Assembly (NCBI GenBank): GCA_016933055.1
Contig: JAFGBS010000004.1
Location: forward strand, 362,972-426,971
Source: Promethearchaeota archaeon
GTDB lineage: Archaea; Asgardarchaeota; Lokiarchaeia; Sigyniarchaeales; Promethearchaeaceae
DNA: 64,000 nucleotides
Reading direction: 5' to 3'
Shown in pieces: positions 28,332 through 37,579 of the stretch. Every line of letters starts with the position of its first letter. Within the stretch, counting starts at the first letter, position 1. The notes beneath the pieces are model-generated. The model saw only the letters and a list, made by a program, of their open reading frames with translations. It searched no databases and was not told the origin of the DNA. The position numbers and the translations under genes are program-made.

Positions 28332-28681
28332 ATGTCCAATAATCCTAAAAACGAGTCCAACCACAATGGTGAAGTATACATTCAAGATATAGTAGAAGTT
28401 TGTAATTCTATTATGGAATATACGAAGGGATACGATTTAAAGAAATTTTAGGATGATAAGAGGACGGTAGATGCAGTGATTCGCAATCTTGAAATTATAG
28501 GAGAGGCAGCAAAGAAGATTCCTCAAGGTATTCGTGAGAAAAATATCTTTTTAAATTGTAGGAGTAGGTAGGTATGCGAGATAAGTTAATTCATGAATAT
28601 TTTGGAGTGAATCTAGAAATAATATGGATGACTATTGAAAAAGAAATTCCAAAATTAATGAAAAATCTTCAGCATCAATAA
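28332..28681 (+). pseudogene. Decayed HepT-like (DUF86) RNase toxin gene
   Basis: Translation gives the HepT pattern in two frames. Frame one from ATG 28332 has VYIQDIVEVCNSIMEYTKGY, a TAG at codon 40, then TVDAVIRNLEIIGEAAKKIP. A frameshift near 28555 leads into MRDKLIHEYFGVNLEIIW and a normal C-terminal end. The RxxxxH active motif (RDKLIH) is intact. HepT is the HEPN RNase of MntA-HepT toxin-antitoxin systems. No nucleotidyltransferase partner is visible. The gene is dead unless the genome assembly has errors. Confidence 0.8.
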
Positions 28682-28837
28682 TTAGGTATTTAAATAGCAG
28701 ATTTCTTTCGCTGTTTTTCCGCTGATAGTGAGACCCATTGAAAACATTAACCCATAGCTATTTTGGTGAATTCAACTAACTATACTTAACTCACGGGGAT
28801 GTGAACGCCCCGCACGAAACAAAAAAAGTGAAAAACT

Positions 28838-29818
28838 ATGGAAGCTGCAAAAACCTCTGCTCTGGAGGAGTTCCAACATGTCGATGTGAGTCCCGTAAGA
28901 AATGTTGCACAGGATGTCTTAACGGAAGTCTCCCGAGTAATCGTGGGCTACGGGGATATCTTACAAAACATGTTTATATCGTTGCTCGTGAATGGGCACA
29001 TATATTTAGAGGGAGTTCCTGGACTTGCGAAGTCAGTAATGGCAAAAACATTCGCCAAAACCCTTGGTTGCACATTCAAACGTATCCAATTTACCCCAGA
29101 CCTCCTGCCATCTGACATTACCGGATCCATGATCTACGACCAGAAAGTTGCTGACTTCGTCGTGCGCAGAGGACCGATATTTGCTAATTTTGTACTTGCA
29201 GATGAAATCAACCGGTGCGCTCCTAAGACACAAGCTGCGATGTTGGAGGCAATGGCAGAAAAACAGACTACGATCGAGGGGATAACATATCCAATGATGG
29301 TGCCTTTTATCTGTGTGGCAACGGCAAACCCGATCGAACAAGAGGGAACATACCCGCTTCCTGAAGCACAATTAGACCGATTCCTATTCAAGCTCTGGTT
29401 AGATTACCCAGATCCTGAGAACGAAGTCGAGATTCTGCGTAGACAGCAAGAGGGTTCCATGCCCGAAGTAGAAGCAATCACTGACCCTGAAGAACTCGTC
29501 GAAATGCAGCAGATCGTAAACCAAGTTTACATTGATGAAGTTATTCTTAACTACATCCGAGATCTCGTGCAGAAGACTCGAAGCGATCCACAAATTTTGA
29601 TGGGTGCAGGTCCTCGAGCATCACTCGTTTTGATGAAATGCTCTAAAGCTAGAGCGGCGATTCTGGGTAGAAGTTATGTAACACCAGATGATATTCGTGA
29701 TCTACTCATCCCAACTCTTAATCACAGACTATTGATTCGCCCTGAAGCGGAATTAGAGGGAGTAGACGTAGTTTCTATAATTACCAAAATCTTAGAAGAA
29801 GTACCTACGCCTCTTTAG
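28838..29818 (+). CDS. MoxR-family AAA+ ATPase
   Basis: 326 residues, full length. Walker A is GVPGLAKS (59-66), Walker B is FVLADEINRCAP, the sensor region is ATANPIEQEGTYPLPEAQLD, and the C-terminal lid contains GAGPRASLVLMKCSKARA, all typical of MoxR. These ATPases are chaperones that help assemble or activate complexes, usually with DUF58, VWA and DUF4129 proteins encoded alongside. Here it stands alone: DUF4129-like genes are at 2.6-4.7 kb and a VWA gene at 23.1 kb. Co-function with those is an inference. Confidence 0.93.
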   Translation: MEAAKTSALEEFQHVDVSPVRNVAQDVLTEVSRVIVGYGDILQNMFISLLVNGHIYLEGVPGLAKSVMAKTFAKTLGCTFKRIQFTPDLLPSDITGSMIYDQKVADFVVRRGPIFANFVLADEINRCAPKTQAAMLEAMAEKQTTIEGITYPMMVPFICVATANPIEQEGTYPLPEAQLDRFLFKLWLDYPDPENEVEILRRQQEGSMPEVEAITDPEELVEMQQIVNQVYIDEVILNYIRDLVQKTRSDPQILMGAGPRASLVLMKCSKARAAILGRSYVTPDDIRDLLIPTLNHRLLIRPEAELEGVDVVSIITKILEEVPTPL

Positions 29819-29837
29819 ACAACTTTGGTCAAAATTA

Positions 29838-29856
29838 TCACCCTTTTTTTAATTAC
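29838..29856 (+). terminator. T-rich tract after the MoxR gene
   Basis: ATCACCCTTTTTTTAATT lies about 20 bases after the MoxR stop. Archaeal RNA polymerase often terminates at such U-runs without a hairpin. Confidence 0.35.
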
Positions 29857-30100
29857 ATATCAATTATTTCTTATTTTCATCAAATCAATTTATATTTAAA
29901 TAGGCTACCTCCCTTTCTTTCTATTTCGATCTTTCTAATCAATCCTTCTTTGACAACTCTTTCTGATGTAATTACTATATTTTTTTTGTGTTTTTATCTT
30001 GGTCTAATATAACGTAAAAATAGTTCCTATCCCGAGGAAGGGGAGAACGTTTAAATTCTCATGTCCCAAAAAGTCTCCATCAGTTAACAGAGGTGAAATA

Positions 30101-31708
30101 ATGACCAAAAAACGGTCTATGCGAGCAACATCCGTGTTATTGTGTCTGTTTTTGTCGATAGCGTGGATTAATTTCTCGCATGCGAGCACGCTTAATATTG
30201 AGTATGAAATCGGATTAGGTTCTTATCTAGGGGGTGGGGGGAATGATGTAGCCTATTCTATAGCAGTAGATGCGGAGGGATATATTTATATTGCAGGAAG
30301 AACTCAATCAACCGATTTCCCTACACTTAATACCCTCAACAGCACACTGGGGGGAGAATCAGATTATTTTATCACCAAATTGGATGCACATGGGCAATTG
30401 GTATATAGTACCTATCTCGGGGGGAGTCTTAGTGAGGGGGGTTTAGTAGATCCGGACATATCCATTGCTTTGGATGGAGAAGGATGCTGTTATATTGCCG
30501 GAACAACTGTATCAGAGGATTTTCCCGTCCTAAATGCGATTCAATCGACGAATGCAGGAACCTCAGGGGCATTTGATGCGGTTATTGTGAAACTCAATCC
30601 TGATGGGAGCATGAACTATAGTACGTATTTGGGAGGTTCAGATGATGATTTTTCTGCAGCTATTGCTGTGGATGCCGAAGGGATGTGTTATATAACGGGC
30701 TCCACCGTCTCTTCTGATTTTCCCCTTAAAAATGCCTATGATACCACACTGGATGGTAGCGATGTATTTGTCACGATTTTGAACCCAGATGGCTCATTGT
30801 ATTATTCCACGTATATCGGTGGAGAGTACTATGATTTAGCCCATGCCATTGCCATTGATTCTGAAGGAGATTTTTATATCACGGGGGAAGCTAGTGAGGG
30901 ATTTCCTATGGTGAATGCGTTTAATGCGACCTTTGGGGGTTATATGGATGCGTTCCTGACTAAATTCGATTTAAGTAAAAACGAGATTTCTTATAGCACG
31001 TACATTGGGGGCAATGAAGAGGATTGGGGAATGGCGATTGCAGTAGATTCCAATGGGGGAGCATATATAACGGGATTGACTATTTCTCACTATGGGTTTC
31101 CTATAACACCCAATGCAATTGATACTTCCTATGATGATACGTATTATGATGAATGGATGTATTTTGATGGATTCCTCACGATATTAGACCCATTAGGGAA
31201 TTTAAGTTACAGTACTTATCTCGGTGGGTCGAAAGGTGACGTGGGCAGGGGGATCGTGACTGATACCGAAGGGAATTGCTATGTAGCTGGATACACGAAC
31301 TCTCCTAATTTTCCGCTACAAAACGCATTGGACGATTCTCTGCAAGGGACGGATGGATTTATTATGATCTTCAACTCGTTGGGCGATCTGTGTTACAGTT
31401 CACTGCTGGGTGGAGGATATATTGATTATTGTTATGATCTTGTATTGGATGCAGAGGGATGTTTGTATCTTGTGGGGGATACGACATCCACCAATTTACC
31501 GGTAGTCGGAGGATTTGATTTGACATTGAATAATCATGGAACGGTCAGTTCTGTTACAGACGGCTACATGTTGAAATTAAAACCACCGGATAAAAGTAAG
31601 ATTCCCGGCTTTCGTTTGGGTGTCTTTATTCCTGTTATTTTGGTCGGTGTGGTGGGCAGTTATCTATTCAAATTTCGAAAGGAATTGAAAATATCCAAGA
31701 AGAAATAA
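30101..31708 (+). CDS. SBBP-repeat beta-propeller surface protein
   Basis: 535 residues with a signal peptide (SVLLCLFLSIAWINFSHAS) and a C-terminal helix (FIPVILVGVVGSYLF) with basic tail. Between them are about eight SBBP repeats, each running YSTYLGGS...D.AxAIAVDxEGxxYITGxTxSxDFP.xNA. These fold into a beta-propeller or stacked sheet and are found in secreted proteins. AGAGGTGA lies 8 bases before the ATG, one of the few good Shine-Dalgarno sites here. No enzymatic motif is visible; a surface-binding role is inferred. Confidence 0.88.
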   Translation: MTKKRSMRATSVLLCLFLSIAWINFSHASTLNIEYEIGLGSYLGGGGNDVAYSIAVDAEGYIYIAGRTQSTDFPTLNTLNSTLGGESDYFITKLDAHGQLVYSTYLGGSLSEGGLVDPDISIALDGEGCCYIAGTTVSEDFPVLNAIQSTNAGTSGAFDAVIVKLNPDGSMNYSTYLGGSDDDFSAAIAVDAEGMCYITGSTVSSDFPLKNAYDTTLDGSDVFVTILNPDGSLYYSTYIGGEYYDLAHAIAIDSEGDFYITGEASEGFPMVNAFNATFGGYMDAFLTKFDLSKNEISYSTYIGGNEEDWGMAIAVDSNGGAYITGLTISHYGFPITPNAIDTSYDDTYYDEWMYFDGFLTILDPLGNLSYSTYLGGSKGDVGRGIVTDTEGNCYVAGYTNSPNFPLQNALDDSLQGTDGFIMIFNSLGDLCYSSLLGGGYIDYCYDLVLDAEGCLYLVGDTTSTNLPVVGGFDLTLNNHGTVSSVTDGYMLKLKPPDKSKIPGFRLGVFIPVILVGVVGSYLFKFRKELKISKKK

Positions 31709-31734
31709 ATCTCCTGTCAAATTAACCCTCCTAT

Positions 31735-31753
31735 CTTTTTTTCTTTCCTTTTT
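31735..31753 (+). terminator. T-tract terminator after the SBBP gene
   Basis: A 19-base tract (TTTTTTTCTTTCCTTTTT region) starts about 25 bases after the SBBP stop and ends immediately before the GNAT gene fragment. Confidence 0.4.
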
Positions 31754-31757
31754 AATG

Positions 31758-31866
31758 GAATATATATCCTTAAAACCGTGTGGAATCCTACCGAATAAGG
31801 ATACATTCGTGGGAAAAAGTACACGAGAATCCGATGTGTTAGAAATTACGTATCCACACCGAATTT
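31758..31866 (+). pseudogene. 36-codon fragment of a GNAT gene related to 61983-63227
   Basis: Translation (EYISLKPCGILPNKDTFVGK, then RESDVLEITYPHRI) matches residues of the GNAT protein encoded at 61983 (EYISLRPCGILPNKDVFVGQ, RESDVLEITYPNRT) nearly residue for residue; the parent stretch is about 62529-62636. Many differences are at third codon positions, so the fragment comes from a paralogue that was once under protein selection. It is cut off on both sides: a T-tract on the left, and TAA then a new frame on the right. Confidence 0.75.
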
Positions 31867-31869
31867 AAT

Positions 31870-32109
31870 ATGAAAAACGAAATCATAAAAATTGAATACC
31901 AACATAATCGACCAGACTACTCCTCACCTCAAGGAATCGCTCTTTTTTTAAAGGGTTATTCTACGATGGAAATGGGATTAGTGCAATTTAAAATTAAAAA
32001 AAATCCTGATTTAGTGAGAGTAGTTGAAGAAAAAGTAAAAATAATTCGACCTTATATCGTACTGTGCGCAATTAAAGACATTGATATGGATGATAAGCAA
32101 TCGATCTAA
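31870..32109 (+). CDS. Small hypothetical protein, 79 residues
   Basis: Starts 3 bases after the GNAT fragment. The sequence (IKIEYQHNRPDYSSPQGIAL...VVEEKVKIIRPYIVLCAIKD) is mixed alpha/beta in pattern, without cysteines or helices that would suggest a membrane protein. No TATA box or Shine-Dalgarno site was seen at the start, so it could be another remnant joined to the fragment. No family recognised. Confidence 0.35.
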   Translation: MKNEIIKIEYQHNRPDYSSPQGIALFLKGYSTMEMGLVQFKIKKNPDLVRVVEEKVKIIRPYIVLCAIKDIDMDDKQSI

Positions 32110-32227
32110 AAAATAGAACATGTGTATTGTTCAAATCCATACTATATTTATTCCGGTTATTACCAGAATTTCAATAAAATGTAATTAGATTGATAAATTA
32201 AATAGTAATGTAGATACCAAATGGGCT

Positions 32228-32241
32228 CTATAAATTTTTAA
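32228..32241 (+). promoter_or_regulatory. TATA box for the GNAT gene at 32264
   Basis: CTATAAATTTTTAA lies about 25-30 bases before the ATG, the spacing of a leaderless archaeal promoter. Confidence 0.5.
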
Positions 32242-32263
32242 AAATTGAAAACTCGATTATCTT

Positions 32264-32887
32264 ATGAATAATACTGTATTTATCCCTACAATTTCGGATC
32301 TATATCAATTAAGTATTAAGGATTATAAATTGGGGTGTAATATATTAGGGGAAGCATTTCGTGATGATCCTATCTGGTCGAAAATAATGGAAGAGCAACC
32401 AGATAAATTCAATACAGTCTTTGGAGTTCCTTTAAAATATTGTTTACGTTTCGGTAAAGTTTTTGCCCCATCAAGAGATCTAGAAGGACTCGCAGCGTGG
32501 ATAGGAAGTCCATACACGAATATGAGTATCTGGAGATTAATTATTAGCGGTGCATTTATTCCATCTTTTCAATTAGGAGTAAATATCGGACAGAAAATCT
32601 TCCAAGTGTTCAGTGTTATAGAAAAAGATCGAAAAGAGTTTATGAAAGAAGCATATGTGTACTTATATGTAATTGGGGTCCATCCTAGTAAACAAGGTCA
32701 AGGAATCGGCACAAAATTAATTCGATCAATGCTAGAGATATTACCAAAACACATCCCTATATATTTAGAAACCGAAACACAAGATAATGTAAAATTCTAT
32801 GAGAAATTGGGTTTCGAAATTCTAAATGAAATCAAAGTACCACTCTTTGATTTACCTATGTGGGAAATGATATCTAATAGAGAATAA
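32264..32887 (+). CDS. GNAT-family N-acetyltransferase
   Basis: 207 residues. The acetyl-CoA pyrophosphate loop is visible in VIGVHPSKQGQGIGTKLIRS (Q/RxxGxG/A). Downstream IYLETETQDNVKFYEKLGFE is the classic motif B. The N-terminal half (ILGEAFRDDPIWSKIM, then AAWIGSPYTNMSIW) resembles the acetyltransferases that hold a long N-terminal variable domain. The acceptor is unknown. It stands alone between a hypothetical gene and a 517-base gap. Confidence 0.88.
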   Translation: MNNTVFIPTISDLYQLSIKDYKLGCNILGEAFRDDPIWSKIMEEQPDKFNTVFGVPLKYCLRFGKVFAPSRDLEGLAAWIGSPYTNMSIWRLIISGAFIPSFQLGVNIGQKIFQVFSVIEKDRKEFMKEAYVYLYVIGVHPSKQGQGIGTKLIRSMLEILPKHIPIYLETETQDNVKFYEKLGFEILNEIKVPLFDLPMWEMISNRE

Positions 32888-33404
32888 ATCTTATAATTTC
32901 CAATTCTTTGCTTGAATAATTGTTTGAATATATAATGTCTGAATTATTCCTGAATTCTTCTTCTTTTTTTATTTAATGGATGGGCTGGGTCATTTCCTGT
33001 ATCTTTTTTATTTTACTGCAATAAAAGCTGAGATCATCATCATTCTTAAAAAAGCAGAGACTATAATCATACCTCCTATATTCTAACTTCTTATTATGCG
33101 ATGATAACACTCTGTACAAACAATTTTGGATATTTCATTGTAATTTATTTATGGTTATTTCAAAATATAAGAAATTTAAATTTGATGAATTCGTGGAAAA
33201 GACAATTACTTCTCAGTTGGAATAATCAATTCCTTTTACAGCAGAAAAAGACATTGGGGTAAAAATTGTCTTCGTGTGAAAATTCCTCGAACATTGAAAA
33301 AAAGTTATTGAATTTCTTGTCCCATTTTCAGTTCGATTTTCTTCTGTTACTCCGCACCTTAACGATCATCTAAAACACTTTAACAAGATATTAAATATAA
33401 AAAA
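32888..33404. other. 517-base intergenic region, probably decayed
   Basis: A 25-codon frame starts at ATG 33150 (MVISKYKKFKFDEFVEKTIT) and stops at once. Further on, short stretches in one frame (VIEFLVPFSVRF) look coding but are broken by stops. I cannot identify the source gene. No RNA or repeat seen. Confidence 0.35.
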
Positions 33405-34703
33405 TTAAATTGGGCATATTCCGAAGATCAAATCCTTATAAATCCCCATTCCGAAGCGCTCCCCCGTAAAATATGCACATGTTGAAGAACTAAAGAGGGA
33501 TTCACCACTTCTTCCTACGATAGGTTGATCTCCAAGAATTGCACATAATTCATTTTGAGTTAAAATCCCATCACTTCGATTTGAGTCTACCATATATTCC
33601 ACATAGATTTGACGATTCCACGAATAATCAAGATCTAAAAGATATTGCTGCCATGTTTCAATTGTGTAGGTATTCGTAAAGACAACTTCATCTGAAGTGT
33701 TAAAAATATATTGGCTGGGTATATGTTGGGAGGCAAAGAAGTCAGTGGAATTTCCAAACATCATGGAATACCCATATGAAGAAACTGGACTTGCATAAAT
33801 TATATTATACATTTCTTCCAGGGTTGCAGAAGTCTCTAACGCTAATTTTGTGATACTGGATAACGGCATCATGGGATCTGCAGGTTGGTTAATTGAGACT
33901 AAACTAGAAAATAAAGAGAACCCATTCTCATTCTTTCCACAGATTAGTGACAAACAAGCACCTCCACGAAGTGAAAAAGTTTCTTGTTTTCCGGTCAAAT
34001 TCGCGTGAACCCATACCATTGTTGGTTTAAACGCATCAGAAAAATCCCAATTCTGCCCAATGGTGACTGAACCATCTGTATTGTTGGATCCAATTACTGT
34101 ACAACCCCTCGGTTCAAAAAAACCATAGGTTGCTTCCGTAAAAACATGTTGAGCTAATGCATCTGTATAGGAGATATGAAATCCGGTCTTTTGGGACGCA
34201 CCATCCGCAAGTCCTCGTAATTCTTCTAAATGGTCTTCGGGTATATACTGTTCATATGTTGCTGCAACTTTCTTGAATTTTGGATAACTAAATCCATAAA
34301 AAAATCCTGTTCCTACAAGATAAAGCTTCATATAGTAGATTTTCCATGCAATTTCTTGTCCAACAAGATATCCCATATCATAGGGATTATCGGATTCGAC
34401 ATATAAATATGGCATGGTATTGTCCTCACGCCATTCTGCATAACCAGTAATATCAAAACGTATATAGGATAAACGATTACTAGCCATCCATAACCCTTCA
34501 CCTATTATCCCCGATAACAATACAATCAACACAATGGCTCCAAATTTTTTCCATTTCGGATGTTTCGCATTGGGGAATTTAAAATTTTTACATAAACCAC
34601 GAGTAATTTGTTTGCGTTTGCATACCAATTCTCTAAATAAAACAATTCCAGTAGCGATGAATGCTACAAACACAATAAACACAATAACTGCAATCCATAA
34701 CAT
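33405..34703 (-). CDS. C45-type Ntn hydrolase/acyltransferase, membrane-anchored
   Basis: 432 residues. After two N-terminal helices (residues 2-22 and 55-72) comes a domain of the acyl-CoA:6-aminopenicillanic acid acyltransferase (peptidase C45) family. Marks are NPYDMGYLVGQEIAW, FEPRGCTVIGSNN with Cys201 as the probable self-processing N-terminal nucleophile, and VTIGQNWDFSD. Members cleave themselves before the Cys and then hydrolyse or transfer acyl amides. With the helices first, the enzyme domain probably faces outside. The natural substrate is unknown; N-acyl amino acids or acylated lipids are guesses. Confidence 0.85.
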   Translation of the reverse strand: MLWIAVIVFIVFVAFIATGIVLFRELVCKRKQITRGLCKNFKFPNAKHPKWKKFGAIVLIVLLSGIIGEGLWMASNRLSYIRFDITGYAEWREDNTMPYLYVESDNPYDMGYLVGQEIAWKIYYMKLYLVGTGFFYGFSYPKFKKVAATYEQYIPEDHLEELRGLADGASQKTGFHISYTDALAQHVFTEATYGFFEPRGCTVIGSNNTDGSVTIGQNWDFSDAFKPTMVWVHANLTGKQETFSLRGGACLSLICGKNENGFSLFSSLVSINQPADPMMPLSSITKLALETSATLEEMYNIIYASPVSSYGYSMMFGNSTDFFASQHIPSQYIFNTSDEVVFTNTYTIETWQQYLLDLDYSWNRQIYVEYMVDSNRSDGILTQNELCAILGDQPIVGRSGESLFSSSTCAYFTGERFGMGIYKDLIFGICPI

Positions 34704-34785
34704 AATACCAAATTCTCAATGTTATCTTAAAAACATACTCTAAAGAAATTCTATAGAATACCATAAATAAAAAAGAAAAAAGTGT

Positions 34786-35694
34786 TTAAAGTTGTTTTCG
34801 ACGTGGAATAATAAATGCTGGTATATATAACACTGCATGGATAAAACTCAAGAAGTGTTTGATAGAACGGATTAAAAATGTCCAATCTGAGGAGAACATG
34901 CTAAATACCAGTGCAACAATAAGTAGTAGCAAAATTGTTGTCGAAAGGATTAGTTGCAATAAAATATACCCAAGTATTTTTCGATATTCTTGTACCTTCG
35001 TCATCATTTTCACAATATACACAATATCCACGATGATTAGAACTAGAATCACTACAACAAACACATATGAGGCTCCTATTACGTAAAAAGTGATATCAGA
35101 ACTCCAATATTCCTCTACAAATACACCTACAACCCCAAATAAAAAGGCCAGATACATTATTATCTCAAGGAATACCACAAATTGTTCATTACGTTTAATA
35201 TTATCCATCAAAAAGACTTCAATGGTAAATATGATGAACATAGAATAAGCTAATGCTTCAAATGGAATGTAAAATTGCCCTAATACATAGATTATTCCCC
35301 TCAAACTGGATTCTGAGACGGTATAAAAACTTTCCAATAAACGAGTAATTCCTAGGAATACTGCGGTAAAGAATATCATATTTGCCATATATTTATCTGT
35401 TCGTTTTTTTCTGCCCTTGTTTAACCCTATAACCACACCGAAATAGGTTAATCCGGCAATTGCAGAACTTATTGCACTAATTATCATCCATATGGCTCGA
35501 AAATCCATATCATAAATTTGATAATCAAGCCTCCAAAATGTAAAGGGACGTATGATTTCTAGTGAATTGTGCACAGTAATTACGTCGTTGTATACTAATA
35601 TGTCTAATGCAACAACCGCAATAACTGCAATTATCGTTATAGTCCACACAAATGTGAGTACTAACTTCAGTTTAATTTTAGCCATGTTGTGCAT
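34786..35694 (-). CDS. Seven- to eight-helix membrane protein, unknown family
   Basis: 302 residues with hydrophobic segments at about 8-30, 63-87, 102-122, 130-160, 172-195, 200-225, 240-265 and 275-295. The first Met (35694) and the fourth residue Met (35685) are both possible starts. The layout resembles sensor-type 7TM regions but no kinase or other output domain follows. It is 82 bases upstream of the C45 gene on the same strand, so the two may be co-expressed. Confidence 0.65.
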   Translation of the reverse strand: MHNMAKIKLKLVLTFVWTITIIAVIAVVALDILVYNDVITVHNSLEIIRPFTFWRLDYQIYDMDFRAIWMIISAISSAIAGLTYFGVVIGLNKGRKKRTDKYMANMIFFTAVFLGITRLLESFYTVSESSLRGIIYVLGQFYIPFEALAYSMFIIFTIEVFLMDNIKRNEQFVVFLEIIMYLAFLFGVVGVFVEEYWSSDITFYVIGASYVFVVVILVLIIVDIVYIVKMMTKVQEYRKILGYILLQLILSTTILLLLIVALVFSMFSSDWTFLIRSIKHFLSFIHAVLYIPAFIIPRRKQL

Positions 35695-35858
35695 GTTAAT
35701 TTCTATGTTCTTTAATAGTTTATCTTAGATTCATACCGAAAATTTCTATTACGATTTCCACATGAAAACAGAATTTAAAGTATCAACAACTATTCTGTTG
35801 AATATATCGTAATTGGCAACCCTTTACCGTAAAACTATCGTAATATAGAGTCAAATCC

Positions 35859-36010
35859 ATAAACCAGAATCAAATTGTGAATTTACATTAATTTAATGCC
35901 CGTACACATGAAGAATAGTTCGGTCCTTGGTGCAGGAACGTGAACTGATGAATATTATATTTCAAGCGCCGAATGCGAAGCTGGAGGCAATGTCATGCGT
36001 AGCATGATAC
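35859..36010 (+). repeat. Degenerate intergenic repeat, copy B
   Basis: Collinear with copy A at 28053-28236. It has an extra segment of about 22 bases between GCCGAATGCG and the hairpin. The hairpin here is TCATGC-GTA-GCATGA (35993-36007). It lies directly upstream of the decayed gene pair at 36053-36440. Confidence 0.5.
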
Positions 36011-36052
36011 ATCCGCCAAATCATTAATAGATTCAATCATATTTACTTCATA

Positions 36053-36294
36053 ATGACTGAAATACTGCTAGATAAAGAGAAAACACTTGAATGGCTCGAT
36101 TTAAGCTTTATTTCTTACGCGATGCTATCGCTAAAATACTGAAGCGATGGAATGAGAATTCTACCCAGAAATTTTTAGAAAAAGCTAAAAAAGGTACTTA
36201 TAGTCAAGCCGAAAATGATGCAATTGAACTGCATCAATTAATTGCGAATGAACAAGATTAGCTTGAATTAATTAAGAAAATTGAGGAACAATAG
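36053..36294 (+). pseudogene. Decayed small gene, first of a pair
   Basis: From ATG 36053 the frame reads MTEILLDKEKTLEWLDLSFI and SYAMLSLKY before a stop. The protein-like sequence then continues in another frame (WNENSTQKFLEKAKKGTYSQ, then AENDAIELHQLIANEQD) with one internal TAG, ending KKIEEQ. This is a small helical protein broken by a frameshift and a nonsense change. The family is not recognised; the size and pairing recall toxin-antitoxin modules. Confidence 0.5.
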
Positions 36295-36296
36295 CT

Positions 36297-36440
36297 ATGA
36301 GCTAATGGGATAAACTGGATCTTGCTCACTCTCTTATTCAAAAACAATTGATGGACCAGATTATACAAATAAAGTGTGAAGATTATCGTCTACTCGATCG
36401 TATTTGTGTGTTATACTCTATTTTTCTCAATCTAACCTAA
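36297..36440 (+). pseudogene. Decayed small gene, second of a pair
   Basis: Starts 2 bases after the stop of the previous one. ATG AGC is followed at once by TAA, then an open frame WDKLDLAHSLIQKQLMDQII and LLDRICVLYSIFLNLT to TAA. This looks like the start of a helical protein lost to a nonsense codon. A hairpin with 8-base arms (AGAAACGT/ACGTTTCT, 36466-36494) follows and could be the old terminator. Confidence 0.4.
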
Positions 36441-36580
36441 TTCCACGGCTAAGTTTGTGGAAAATAGAAACGTTGCTTTAGCGTAGACGTTTCTTATACC
36501 CACCTATCGCAAGAGACAGGCTATGAATTCACTCGGAACATGTTGATTAGTGACTATGTGGCAGGTACCTTTTTTTCCAC

Positions 36581-37579
36581 TCACTTAATGGTCATTAACA
36601 TTTTATCTTCACCTAATACAACGGGACCAGAAAATATTTTTTTAACGCCTTTAAGATACTTCCTTTTTATCATCCAGTTGAGTATAGGAGGTGTAACATG
36701 AACTAGTACTAATTTTTTCGCACCAGCTTCATGTGTGAGGGTTGCTGCTTGGATGGGACTCATGTGATAGTTCTGGATATCTGTTGTTATTTTAGCAAAT
36801 CTGAAAAATCCTAAATTTGCATTTGCTACTGATAATAACCCAGCAGCTTCATGTAATATGGCATTACTAATGATTAGATCTGCGTTCTTGCATAATTTGT
36901 GCATCCACGGATGATAATTCGTGTCTCCCAGAATTACAATGTGTTTCCCATGAATATATATACGGTAGCTAACGGCTGGTTTGACAGGACCATGATCAGC
37001 TTCCCATGCATGAATATTGAAGGTTTCATCAGTGTAGACTCTGACAGATTCCGAAGGAAGTTCTGGTGTACCTTTCAGAGGCAGGGAAATTGGTTTGGGA
37101 ATTAACTGGGATGCTTCTATAGGCATAATTTCTTCGCCATGATGAAGGATACGGTATCTAAAATCGTGTGAATACGCTTTTGAATAGCCATCTACAATGT
37201 CTTGGACTCCTTCTGGTCCATAAATTTCCAATGGAATGGTTCTACCTTGCACCCATGAACCAAATGCAGTTTCTCCCAAATCAGCGATGTGATCAGAATG
37301 AAAATGGGTAAGAAAAATAGCCTTTAAATTTGCCCGAGGTAATTTCATTAAATCTGCATTTCGCCAAACTCCTGATCCACAGTCAAATAGCATAAACTTA
37401 TCATCACTAATGATACCTATACCTGTAGCACCGATCCGTTTGGAGTTATTCATAGGACCACCAGTGCCAAGAAGAGCAATGTGTATGGCTGAAGACGGAG
37501 AATTTTCAATTTGGGAATTTGAGCTCTTTTTAATACGATTTTTGATGAAATTCAAAAGTTTGTAATTTCGATTTCCCAT
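36581..37579 (-). CDS. Metallo-beta-lactamase fold hydrolase (RNase Z/arylsulfatase-like)
   Basis: 332 residues. The binuclear zinc motif is THFHSDHIADL with H92, H94, D96 and H97. Other ligands follow in EADHGPVKPAVSY and VILGDTNYHPWM, with the last His near KLVLVHVTPP. The opening LLGTGGPMNNSKRIGA is typical of the RNase Z/AtsA branch. Possible substrates are RNA 3' ends, phosphodiesters or sulfate esters. At this length and with the N-terminal extension a stand-alone phosphodiesterase or hydrolase is more likely than tRNase Z. Single gene. Confidence 0.88.
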   Translation of the reverse strand: MGNRNYKLLNFIKNRIKKSSNSQIENSPSSAIHIALLGTGGPMNNSKRIGATGIGIISDDKFMLFDCGSGVWRNADLMKLPRANLKAIFLTHFHSDHIADLGETAFGSWVQGRTIPLEIYGPEGVQDIVDGYSKAYSHDFRYRILHHGEEIMPIEASQLIPKPISLPLKGTPELPSESVRVYTDETFNIHAWEADHGPVKPAVSYRIYIHGKHIVILGDTNYHPWMHKLCKNADLIISNAILHEAAGLLSVANANLGFFRFAKITTDIQNYHMSPIQAATLTHEAGAKKLVLVHVTPPILNWMIKRKYLKGVKKIFSGPVVLGEDKMLMTIK

